From contig JACVQG010000015.1 in assembly GCA_015661045.1 (NCBI GenBank), positions 1-14,036 of the forward strand: a stretch of DNA of 14,036 bases, in the 5' to 3' direction. The first letter of the stretch is position 1. Each line of letters starts with the position of its first letter. Source of the DNA: Dehalococcoidia bacterium. Lineage in GTDB: Bacteria > Chloroflexota > Dehalococcoidia > JACVQG01. Positions 7,569 through 13,391 of the stretch are shown here, one piece after another. Under the pieces are notes generated by a model. That model was not told the origin of the DNA. It saw nothing but the letters and a program-made list of their open reading frames with translations, and did not search any database. A program made the position numbers and the translations under genes.

Positions 7569-9727
7569 ATCTGGAGTGGGGTTGGGCAGGCGCTCCAGTT
7601 CAATTTAATGGACAGGTTCGCACCCGGTTGTAGGCTAAAGGGATAAAGTAGAAGTAAACAACTTGCCTGGTAAGTTTTTTCCAGGCCAGCTTCGCTATTT
7701 GATATAGTCTCCACCGGAAACCACCATAGTCTGGCAGGCGGATTGGTGTTAAGACCTAATTCAATATTGAGATAGCGGTTCCCTAGATATACTTCGGCTA
7801 TGGAATCCTCTTGAAATGTAGTATCAAGACGATCTGTCTTACCGTTGCCCAACTTGTAATAAGCTTGGGGATTGTGTCCTCCTCCCAAAAGGTTGAAGTT
7901 CCATTCCGAGCCAAAAAGCCCCGATGAAGGGTTTGTCCCTGTGTTCGTCAGGGTGTATGTAACCTCAAATCCTCCTAGTGAGTTACCATCAAGCGTAACC
8001 TTCAAGGCCTTTTCCAGCCGCAAAGCGGTTTTATCATATAACTGCCCCTCCCGCTTCAGGTTAAGAACGAGAGACTGCCCGTCGGGTTTCAGGTCTTTTT
8101 CATAGGCTAAACTCGCCCAGGTTTCAGCTTCTTGATATTGCCCCGAGGTAAAGTCGTCCAGGGTAATGTCCAATGGCAAGATATGCTCTATAAAGCTGAC
8201 TCTGGGGTACTTGTCATAGCTAAAAACAGGGGGCAGTTCTGTCCTCTGACGCAATCCATCATGGATATTCTTTATGGCTGCATTGCCATCATTACCCTTG
8301 CTGGACAATTTTTCCTGCATCATCAAATGGTAAGCCTCCGGACGGCGGGCCAACGTGCTAAGAAGGTTATATCCCGGAATACGCAGGTCCCATTCCACCA
8401 GGCTACCGCCGTGTGACGGCTTAAACCATAAAGCCTGGTTTTCTGTTTCTATCACCACTTCGGGATGGCCATCAAAGTCCATATCGGCCATTTCCCAGTG
8501 GAGCCAGGGATGAGGGCCATGTAACATCTGGTTGGCCTGATACTCGGCTTTAACAAGGTGGCGGAAATTGGCTGCCCTTATGTCTGCCAGATACAAGCCG
8601 CCGAATACGCCGTGCCAATAAGGACAATTGCATTGAGCCTGCCATAGCTCGGATTGACCGCAATCAAAGGATGGCTGAGCCGCGTCCCGCTGTTTTTTTG
8701 CTATAGCCCGGTACACCTTTTGGTGTGCCCACAGCATCCTTTTATGCATCCAGTTAGCTTCCGGGTATTTCACCAGAAAATGGCGCCAGAAGCCTCCTTT
8801 CAGATAGTCCAGCACATCCTGGCGGCCATCCGCTTCCAACCTATGTTTCAAGTTAGTAAAATGATATGATTTACCGGCTGGCAGCGCCCACTCCAGCATC
8901 TCATCGTAGGAAGCACAGGGTAAATACACTCGTCCAACGGGTGGAAATTGCCGGGCGAATTCGCCCAGAGGGATAAGGTGCAGCCACTGGCTATTCTCCT
9001 CCAGGGCTGAAAAGAAAGATTCCATCCATCCCTTTTGCCAGCAATGCTCGAAGGTCTGTGGCCAGACCCCGAATTTTTCGCCGTCATCGCCCATTACGGC
9101 GATTTTTGTGCCTGATTCGTCGGCAAGCTCCTTGAGGAGAGCTATTACTTCAGATACCTCCCGCCACGGTATGAAATAGCGCAAACGCTTAAGGCTGGGA
9201 AAGATTTTTAAACTATATCCCTGCTCTTCGGTGATGTAATAGCCCAGTAACTCCTTTTCTTCGAGACCCACCATTTTAAAATGTGTATCATCCACCAGTG
9301 TCCATTCGATACCGGCCTCGGCTAATGGTTTGGCAAGGTAAGGTTCCCATACCCTCTCTGCCAGCCAGAGCCCCGTGGGATGGACGGAAAACCTTTCCTT
9401 GATAAAGGTATTCATCCGGGAAATCTGGCCTTCTTTATCCGCATCGGGGATTGCAGGAAGAATTGGTTCGTAATAACCGCCAGTCATCAATTCCACCTGG
9501 CCACGGGAACGGAGGGATGCCAGGCGGGTAAGGAAATCGCTGTGATTATCTATTAGCCAGTCCCAAAGAGGTCCGGTGTAATGTAACGACAACCGTATAG
9601 CCGGATGAGTCTCCAGGAGTTGCACGAGAGGCAAATAGGCCATTTCATACGCTTGCTGAAAAACTGAAGGAAAATTGCCTACTGGCTGGTGGTTATGTAG
9701 CGCCAGACTTAAATAAATCTGTTTCAC
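7565..9727 (-). CDS. GH57 4-alpha-glucanotransferase / alpha-amylase
   Basis: The 720-residue protein resembles the family 57 4-alpha-glucanotransferase of Thermococcus litoralis (about 660 residues). It has the start signature LALHNHQPVGNF, GGYYEPILP, the nucleophile Glu124 in WLAERVWEP and the general acid Asp214 in VMGDDGEKFGVW. The catalytic barrel covers about residues 1-300 and a beta-sandwich region of DUF1925/DUF1926 type follows; the tail is longer than in the archaeal enzyme. It should rearrange or cleave alpha-1,4-glucans in the cytosol; sequence alone does not separate transferase from amylase activity. The start is a GTG at 9727, 3 bases after the upstream GH57 stop, and is supported because HNHQP must lie close to the N-terminus. 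Translation is therefore probably coupled. It is the last gene of the regulator-GH57-GH57 operon. Confidence 0.92.
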   Translation of the reverse strand: MKQIYLSLALHNHQPVGNFPSVFQQAYEMAYLPLVQLLETHPAIRLSLHYTGPLWDWLIDNHSDFLTRLASLRSRGQVELMTGGYYEPILPAIPDADKEGQISRMNTFIKERFSVHPTGLWLAERVWEPYLAKPLAEAGIEWTLVDDTHFKMVGLEEKELLGYYITEEQGYSLKIFPSLKRLRYFIPWREVSEVIALLKELADESGTKIAVMGDDGEKFGVWPQTFEHCWQKGWMESFFSALEENSQWLHLIPLGEFARQFPPVGRVYLPCASYDEMLEWALPAGKSYHFTNLKHRLEADGRQDVLDYLKGGFWRHFLVKYPEANWMHKRMLWAHQKVYRAIAKKQRDAAQPSFDCGQSELWQAQCNCPYWHGVFGGLYLADIRAANFRHLVKAEYQANQMLHGPHPWLHWEMADMDFDGHPEVVIETENQALWFKPSHGGSLVEWDLRIPGYNLLSTLARRPEAYHLMMQEKLSSKGNDGNAAIKNIHDGLRQRTELPPVFSYDKYPRVSFIEHILPLDITLDDFTSGQYQEAETWASLAYEKDLKPDGQSLVLNLKREGQLYDKTALRLEKALKVTLDGNSLGGFEVTYTLTNTGTNPSSGLFGSEWNFNLLGGGHNPQAYYKLGNGKTDRLDTTFQEDSIAEVYLGNRYLNIELGLNTNPPARLWWFPVETISNSEAGLEKTYQASCLLLLYPFSLQPGANLSIKLNWSACPTPLQI

Positions 9728-9730
9728 TAT

Positions 9731-11026
9731 CTAATCCCACATAAGTCTTTCGCGGATTTTGGTGCGGATGTCCCGGGTGATTATTACCTGGTAATAGGCA
9801 TTCCGCTTATCCTCTTCAGAACAGCCGCTCAGCTTTATCGCACGGAAGGCATTAAGTATAACCTCTTCCTGTTGCACAAGTCCGTGGCTTACCATGTTAA
9901 TATCCCACCACGGCTTTTTGCTTGCCCACCAGAACTGACAACTATGCAAGGACGGATCGAAGAGGCCCCTGGCTATATTTGCAAACTGCTGGCTTTGCGG
10001 GTTATCAGCCAGTCTAAGGGACTTCTCTAACAGGCCATGGCAGAGGGATTGGTGTTCCCATTGCATCTGGTGTACAACATTATCTTTGTCCTGCCATAGC
10101 GGGAAAGGATTATTATGGTCTAAATCCTGCTGGGACGTACTCCAGGAGGAGGTCCGGGGCTGAACAACGGGACCTCTGGGGAAAAGGTCCAAAAGCTGGC
10201 TTATAGTTACGATTTCAATGTCGTTAGCTTTACTTCCAAAGCTAAAAAGCCCGAGGTGCTGCTCGGCAACGGGTTTCTGAACGGGTAGGTTATCAAACAT
10301 TGTACCGCCAGGCTCCAGTGCTTCATAAACCTCAGCCAAAAAGAGTTTTTCCCAGTTCTGAATATGATGCCCGAAGGTTTCTGCATCCATAGCAGTTATC
10401 ACATAAATATTTCCCTGCCCATTATGCAACTGCTTAAGATGCTGAATGAAACCGGCGCCATTTATACTCTGGAAACTTATTTTATTGCTGAGGATATCGT
10501 CCCGGAAAAGCACCGCCATTTTCTCCCCATCCGTCTCCACTTCATGGATAACATTCATAGGCCATTTTGAAGTGCAGGCTATCCCGCTTAAGATAATCCA
10601 TTCATGGCCTGACTCTGCTATGGGAGGCAGAATATCGCGGCTATAGCTCATTTCAGGCGGAAAAAATCCCCTGGGTGAATAGACTTGGCCGAAAAAGTGC
10701 CTGTTGGTGAGATGATTGCGCCGTATTTGCCTTTCAGCTTCCTCCGCAGGTATAAGCGGAAGGATTGGGTGATATTTGCCGGAACCGGTGAATTCAATTT
10801 GCCCCCGGCGGGCTAGCTCTTGCAATCCTTTTATTACCGCCGACTGACCATGCTCCCAGAGCATTTCTGTTAGAACGGCGTTCATGTTAATAGTAGCCTT
10901 AGCGTACGGATAGCTTTGAAGGACTTTAATAAGCGGGCGGTAGGACTCATCGCAAACCTTTTTCAAAATATGGAACGTCTGAGTGGGAGGTTGATAAAAA
11001 TGAAACAGCGGAGCCCAATATATCAT
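9731..11026 (-). CDS. GH57 family glycoside hydrolase, short form
   Basis: The 431-residue protein is a second, distinct family 57 member. The N-terminal motif is HFYQPP (residues 9-14) in place of HNHQP, followed by GSGKYHPILPLIP. The nucleophile is probably Glu125 in FFPPEMSYS and the acid Asp214 in ITAMDAETFGHH, so the catalytic pair is present. It lacks the large C-terminal beta-sandwich of the neighbouring enzyme. The substrate is probably an alpha-glucan such as glycogen or maltodextrin, but family 57 also includes branching enzymes and pullulanases, so specificity is open. The ATG overlaps the regulator's TGA in an ATGA junction, and GGAAGG lies 9 bases before it. No signal peptide is visible, so cytosolic action is expected. 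Confidence 0.88.
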   Translation of the reverse strand: MIYWAPLFHFYQPPTQTFHILKKVCDESYRPLIKVLQSYPYAKATINMNAVLTEMLWEHGQSAVIKGLQELARRGQIEFTGSGKYHPILPLIPAEEAERQIRRNHLTNRHFFGQVYSPRGFFPPEMSYSRDILPPIAESGHEWIILSGIACTSKWPMNVIHEVETDGEKMAVLFRDDILSNKISFQSINGAGFIQHLKQLHNGQGNIYVITAMDAETFGHHIQNWEKLFLAEVYEALEPGGTMFDNLPVQKPVAEQHLGLFSFGSKANDIEIVTISQLLDLFPRGPVVQPRTSSWSTSQQDLDHNNPFPLWQDKDNVVHQMQWEHQSLCHGLLEKSLRLADNPQSQQFANIARGLFDPSLHSCQFWWASKKPWWDINMVSHGLVQQEEVILNAFRAIKLSGCSEEDKRNAYYQVIITRDIRTKIRERLMWD

Positions 11027-11409
11027 ATGGTTATTCCTTCCGGTGTGGTTTCAGGTTCAGTTTGCGAATCTAAATCGGAGAAACCAGGTAGCTGTGGGGA
11101 TTGGGGTCCTTTAGCCTTTATAGACAGGCGACGCCGTCTCCATCCCAGGATTTCCAATAGGTCCCCTACGGCTATTTCGCCGTGGCTGGGATGGCTCATT
11201 ACTATGTGGGGTTTTATGCGGTAACGGTTACGGCGACCTTCCCGGCGGCGCACAATGAATCCAGCGCTTTCCAGGTCATCGATTATTTTTCTTATGGACC
11301 TTTCGGTCAGGTTGACAGCTTCCGCCAACTCGCGAGCCGTGCTACGCGGGTGTTTGGATATGTAGCTAAGCACAAGACCGTGGTTGGTAATTAATTTCCA
11401 ACCAGGCAT
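11023..11409 (-). CDS. Winged helix-turn-helix transcriptional regulator
   Basis: The 128-residue protein starts MPGWKLITNHGLVLSYISKHP, a pattern known from small MarR/ArsR-like winged-helix regulators. The helix-turn-helix lies at about 23-46 (TARELAEAVNLTERSIRKII), the wing at about 50-64 (GFIVRRREGRRNRYRI), and HPSHGEIAVGDLLEILG (73-89) is the short conserved segment after the wing in this group. A Pro/Ser/Glu-rich, probably disordered tail follows. The ATG at 11409 has AAAGGAG at the right distance (9 bases). It is the first gene of the GH57 operon (ATGA overlap with the next gene) and is divergent from the micro-peptide unit, with a perfect palindrome in between. It probably regulates both directions, including itself. 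The effector is unknown. Confidence 0.88.
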   Translation of the reverse strand: MPGWKLITNHGLVLSYISKHPRSTARELAEAVNLTERSIRKIIDDLESAGFIVRRREGRRNRYRIKPHIVMSHPSHGEIAVGDLLEILGWRRRRLSIKAKGPQSPQLPGFSDLDSQTEPETTPEGITI

Positions 11410-11433
11410 TTTAAAAATCTCCTTTAAAAAATG

Positions 11434-11462
11434 TTGACAAAGGCATTTATCTATGCTATATT
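11434..11462 (+). promoter_or_regulatory. Near-consensus sigmaA promoter of the leader and micro-peptide unit
   Basis: TTGACA at 11434-11439, a 17-base spacer and TATATT at 11457-11462. Predicted transcription start is near 11469. It points right, away from the regulator, and is among the best promoter matches in the window. The nearest annotatable large gene downstream is over 600 bases away, so its target must be the leader RNA and micro-genes. Confidence 0.8.
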
Positions 11463-11475
11463 ATGCGTGAATCAA
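11448..11475 (-). promoter_or_regulatory. Possible promoter of the regulator-GH57 operon
   Basis: On the minus strand TTGATT (11475-11470), a 16-base spacer and TAGATA (11453-11448) could serve as promoter elements for the regulator gene. They overlap the opposing promoter and the palindrome at 11467-11482. The match is modest. Confidence 0.4.
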
Positions 11476-11482
11476 AATTCAC
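11467..11482. promoter_or_regulatory. Palindromic operator candidate
   Basis: GTGAAT-CAAA-ATTCAC is a perfect 6-bp inverted repeat. It covers the predicted transcription start of the rightward promoter and the -35 element of the possible leftward promoter. This is a natural site for the dimeric winged-helix regulator encoded next door. The link to that protein is inference. Confidence 0.55.
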
Positions 11483-11554
11483 TATTTATATTAGGTTTAC
11501 TGAATATTAACACAGGTTCGTAGTAGATTTCAAGAGGTAAGCAATAAAACAGTA

Positions 11555-11620
11555 ATGAATACGGACGATTTCCCTTCAAGTAGTAAAAACCGTAGTAAGC
11601 GCTTATTAGAGGTGACTTAA
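11555..11620 (+). CDS. Possible 21-residue leader peptide
   Basis: A short frame starts with ATG and encodes MNTDDFPSSSKNRSKRLLEV plus Thr. Its stop (11618-11620) lies 3 bases before the attenuator hairpin, as in leader-peptide attenuators. Against it, the only Shine-Dalgarno-like sequence, AGAGGT at 11533-11538, is 16 bases away, too far for good initiation. I list it as a weak possibility. Confidence 0.2.
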   Translation: MNTDDFPSSSKNRSKRLLEVT

Positions 11621-11623
11621 TTA

Positions 11624-11662
11624 GGCTGCCATTTTATGTCAAAATGGCAGCCTTTGTGTTTT
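11624..11662 (+). terminator. Intrinsic terminator or attenuator before the micro-genes
   Basis: GGCTGCCATTTT (11624-11635) and AAAATGGCAGCC (11641-11652) form a perfect 12-bp stem with a 5-base loop, followed by TTTGTGTTTT. It lies between the rightward promoter and the three micro-genes. No convincing second promoter follows, so the micro-genes seem to depend on read-through. Confidence 0.85.
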
Positions 11663-11729
11663 AAGTAGAAAGGTATCAACGAGCACGAATATTTAGAAAA
11701 ATCGTTATTGGAAGGAGGTGATAATCTTA

Positions 11730-11777
11730 ATGTTCAAATCGAAGCCCCCGGCAAAGAAGCCCGCTCCCAAGAAATAA
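11730..11777 (+). CDS. Micro-gene 1: 15-residue Lys/Pro peptide
   Basis: The peptide is MFKSKPPAKKPAPKK, with six lysines, four prolines and no acidic residue. The sequence AAGGAGGTGAT at 11712-11722 matches the complement of the 16S rRNA 3' end over 11 bases and ends 7 bases before the ATG, a stronger ribosome binding site than that of any large gene in the window. Compared with copies 2 and 3 it has one extra Lys codon (AAG). Its other differences from copy 2 are silent (GCT/GCC and CCC/CCA). I know no family with this sequence. It is too short and hydrophilic for a membrane segment and has no signal peptide. Nucleic-acid or ribosome binding, a signalling or antimicrobial peptide, or a Pro-Pro translation sensor are all only possibilities. 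Confidence 0.75.
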   Translation: MFKSKPPAKKPAPKK

Positions 11778-11845
11778 GCATATAAATATGTGACTGAGCT
11801 ATAACACTGACATCATGAATAGTTTAAAAGGAGGTGATAACCTTA

Positions 11846-11890
11846 ATGTTCAAATCGAAGCCCCCGGCAAAGCCCGCCCCAAAGAAATAA
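11846..11890 (+). CDS. Micro-gene 2: 14-residue Lys/Pro peptide
   Basis: The peptide is MFKSKPPAKPAPKK. It is preceded by the same long Shine-Dalgarno sequence AAGGAGGTGAT (11828-11838) at the same distance from the ATG as in copy 1. It lacks one lysine codon of copy 1, an exact three-base difference that keeps the frame. The gap to copy 1 is 68 bases and its sequence is not conserved, so conservation is confined to the ribosome binding site and the coding part. Function unknown. Confidence 0.75.
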   Translation: MFKSKPPAKPAPKK

Positions 11891-11950
11891 GAATACATAA
11901 CTGAGCTTAAAGACTAAAACGGTGATTATTCTATAAGGAGGTAACTCTTA

Positions 11951-11995
11951 ATGTTCAAGTCGAAGCCCCCCGCAAAGCCCGCCCCAAAGAAATAG
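11951..11995 (+). CDS. Micro-gene 3: 14-residue Lys/Pro peptide
   Basis: The peptide MFKSKPPAKPAPKK is identical to that of copy 2, although the DNA differs at three places, all silent: AAA/AAG for Lys3, CCG/CCC for Pro7, and TAA/TAG at the stop. AAGGAGGT at 11935-11942 gives a strong ribosome binding site with slightly closer spacing. A short palindrome GGTTAA-C-TTAACC (11995-12007) overlaps the stop codon, and the final terminator follows within 40 bases. Confidence 0.75.
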   Translation: MFKSKPPAKPAPKK

Positions 11996-12030
11996 GTTAA
12001 CTTAACCAGGCGGAAACCGCAAAGAGAATT

Positions 12031-12064
12031 AAGGGAAGGGCCACGAATCCGTGGCCCTTCCCTT
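12031..12064 (+). terminator. Hairpin closing the micro-gene unit
   Basis: AAGGGAAGGGCCACG (12031-12045) and CGTGGCCCTTCCCTT (12050-12064) form a perfect 15-bp stem with loop AATC. The following ATATTATGCTTT is T-rich but broken, so termination may be incomplete. It ends 28 bases before the permease gene, for which I see no separate promoter, so partial read-through into the permease gene is possible. Confidence 0.75.
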
Positions 12065-12092
12065 ATATTATGCTTTAAACTAGAGGATTTAT

Positions 12093-13358
12093 ATGTGGAT
12101 TACTCTGGGCATCTCTATATTGACACTGGGGCTGGTTTTAACCCGGCCCAGACCCCTGAACGAAGCAACTGCTGCCGCTATCGGAGCTGTCCTTATGGTA
12201 GTTCTTCAGCGGGTTAGCCTGCCCCAAACACTGGATGTGCTACAGGCTAATATTAACGTGTTGCTCTTTTTCCTCGGGCTTATGGCAATCAGCGCCGTGG
12301 CCGAGCAAGCAGGTATTTTTGAGTGGGGCGCACAATTTGCAGTAAGATTTGCCGGTAGAAATGGGACCGGGTTAATTATAACGGTTATCATATTGGGCGC
12401 TATAGTTACTGCATTCCTGTCCAACGATGCCACAGCCCTGGTACTTACTCCGGTTGTATTTACACTGGTGTCCAAGTTGAAACTAAACCCGTTGCCCTAT
12501 ATGTTCGCGACGGCGTTTATTGCCAATACCGCCTCATTGCTACTCCCGGTCTCCAATCCGGTGAATCTGCTGGCAGTCGATGCTTTTAGCATCAGCCTTA
12601 AAGACTACTTACGTTACCTGTTTGTTCCCGGTCTGGCAGCAATATTGATTAATACCCTTCTTTTTATCGTTATATTTAAAAAAGATATTAAGGCGCGTTT
12701 TTCCATAGAAAACATCCAATCGTTTGAAAAACATGATAAATTATTCCGTTTCACGGGTATTGTTCTGGGAATCACAGCCGTGGCTTACCTGGCGCTCTCT
12801 CATTATGCACTTCCGCTATCTCTGGCTGCCATTGGGGGAGCTGTTATCCTCCTGAGCGGCGGCTTTGTGTGGAGACGACTGGACTGGAAAGGGGTAAGGT
12901 CACGGATTTCCTGGAGTATTCTGGTATTTATCTTCTGCTTGGCTGTAGTGGTGAGGGGACTTGAAAATTCCGGCGTAATCAGGGTTATGACCGAGACTCT
13001 GCTCCGCATGGCATCTGATTCAGGGTTAGCTATTATTTTATCGCTGGCATTTGGCACGGCATTGGGGTCTAACCTGATAAACAACTGGTCTATGATGATG
13101 GTCTCTGTCTCCAGCCTGCAAAGCGTGGGCCCTTTTATTTCGCTTCATCCGGGTGCGCCTTATGCTGTGATCCTGGGGGCGGCCCTGGGGCCAAATTTGA
13201 CCATCATTGGTTCTCTATCCTCGATGCTGTGGCTGGTGCTCCTGCGGCAGCGCGGTCTGAGCATACACCCCATGACCTATTTTAAGCTGGGCCTGGTGGT
13301 TATGCCGCCGATGGTGCTGGTGGGGGCTTTAATGATATACCTGATTTCCAAAATGTAG
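12093..13358 (+). CDS. ArsB-type anion permease
   Basis: The 421-residue integral membrane protein has about eleven hydrophobic segments and matches the ArsB/NhaD branch of the ion transporter superfamily, whose best known member exports arsenite. Typical motifs are FLSNDATALVLTPVV (108-122), IANTASLLLPVSNPVNLL (143-160), a central cytoplasmic loop with KKDIKARFS (about 195-205), and GAALGPNLTIIGSLSSMLWL near the C-terminus, close to the ArsB [20 protein letters not shown] pattern. No arsR, arsC or arsA gene is nearby, so arsenite is not certain and another anion is possible. The ATG at 12093 has AGAGGA 5 bases upstream. Transcription must come from within or before the hairpin at 12031-12064, which may link the gene to the micro-gene unit. 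Confidence 0.88.
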   Translation: MWITLGISILTLGLVLTRPRPLNEATAAAIGAVLMVVLQRVSLPQTLDVLQANINVLLFFLGLMAISAVAEQAGIFEWGAQFAVRFAGRNGTGLIITVIILGAIVTAFLSNDATALVLTPVVFTLVSKLKLNPLPYMFATAFIANTASLLLPVSNPVNLLAVDAFSISLKDYLRYLFVPGLAAILINTLLFIVIFKKDIKARFSIENIQSFEKHDKLFRFTGIVLGITAVAYLALSHYALPLSLAAIGGAVILLSGGFVWRRLDWKGVRSRISWSILVFIFCLAVVVRGLENSGVIRVMTETLLRMASDSGLAIILSLAFGTALGSNLINNWSMMMVSVSSLQSVGPFISLHPGAPYAVILGAALGPNLTIIGSLSSMLWLVLLRQRGLSIHPMTYFKLGLVVMPPMVLVGALMIYLISKM

Positions 13359-13391
13359 GGGCGCAGTCCCGATTTATAAGGGCAGCGTTCC

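Larger units (their letters stand above)
11469..11662 (+). ncRNA. Candidate leader or small RNA ending in a terminator hairpin
   Basis: From the predicted start near 11469 to the T-rich end of a perfect hairpin at 11662 lie about 190 bases with no well-supported gene. Promoter plus terminator without a strong reading frame is the usual picture of a small RNA, or of an attenuated leader controlling the micro-genes downstream. I recognise no known riboswitch or T-box motif in it. An AAGCGCTT palindrome occurs near 11597. Confidence 0.45.
11712..11995 (+). repeat. Three-copy tandem repeat carrying the micro-genes
   Basis: Units start at 11712, 11828 and 11935, with spacings of 116 and 107 bases. 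Each contains a Shine-Dalgarno region (AAGGAGGTGATAA.CTTA in units 1 and 2, AAGGAGGTAACTCTTA in unit 3) and a 45-48 base coding stretch. Between the genes the spacers have diverged and share little beyond ACTGAGCT, while the coding and ribosome binding parts are nearly identical. This points to old duplications kept under selection. Confidence 0.9.

Noticed and set aside
11730..11745. GTTCAAATC resembling a tRNA T-loop
   Set aside because: There is no cloverleaf around it, and it is part of the micro-gene coding sequence repeated three times.
11815..11910. 29-codon frame (MNSLKGGDNLNVQIEAPGKA...) running through micro-gene 2
   Set aside because: It has no ribosome binding site, and the differences among the three repeat copies change its residues (Ile/Val, Gly/Arg) while being silent in the micro-gene frame.
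11712..11995. Three repeats with spacers, as a possible CRISPR array
   Set aside because: The conserved parts are about 60 bases, contain start and stop codons with ribosome binding sites, and are not palindromic; no cas gene is present.
13359..13391. Terminator between the permease and the methyltransferase-like gene
   Set aside because: I see no stable hairpin with a T-run in the 33 bases between the two stops.
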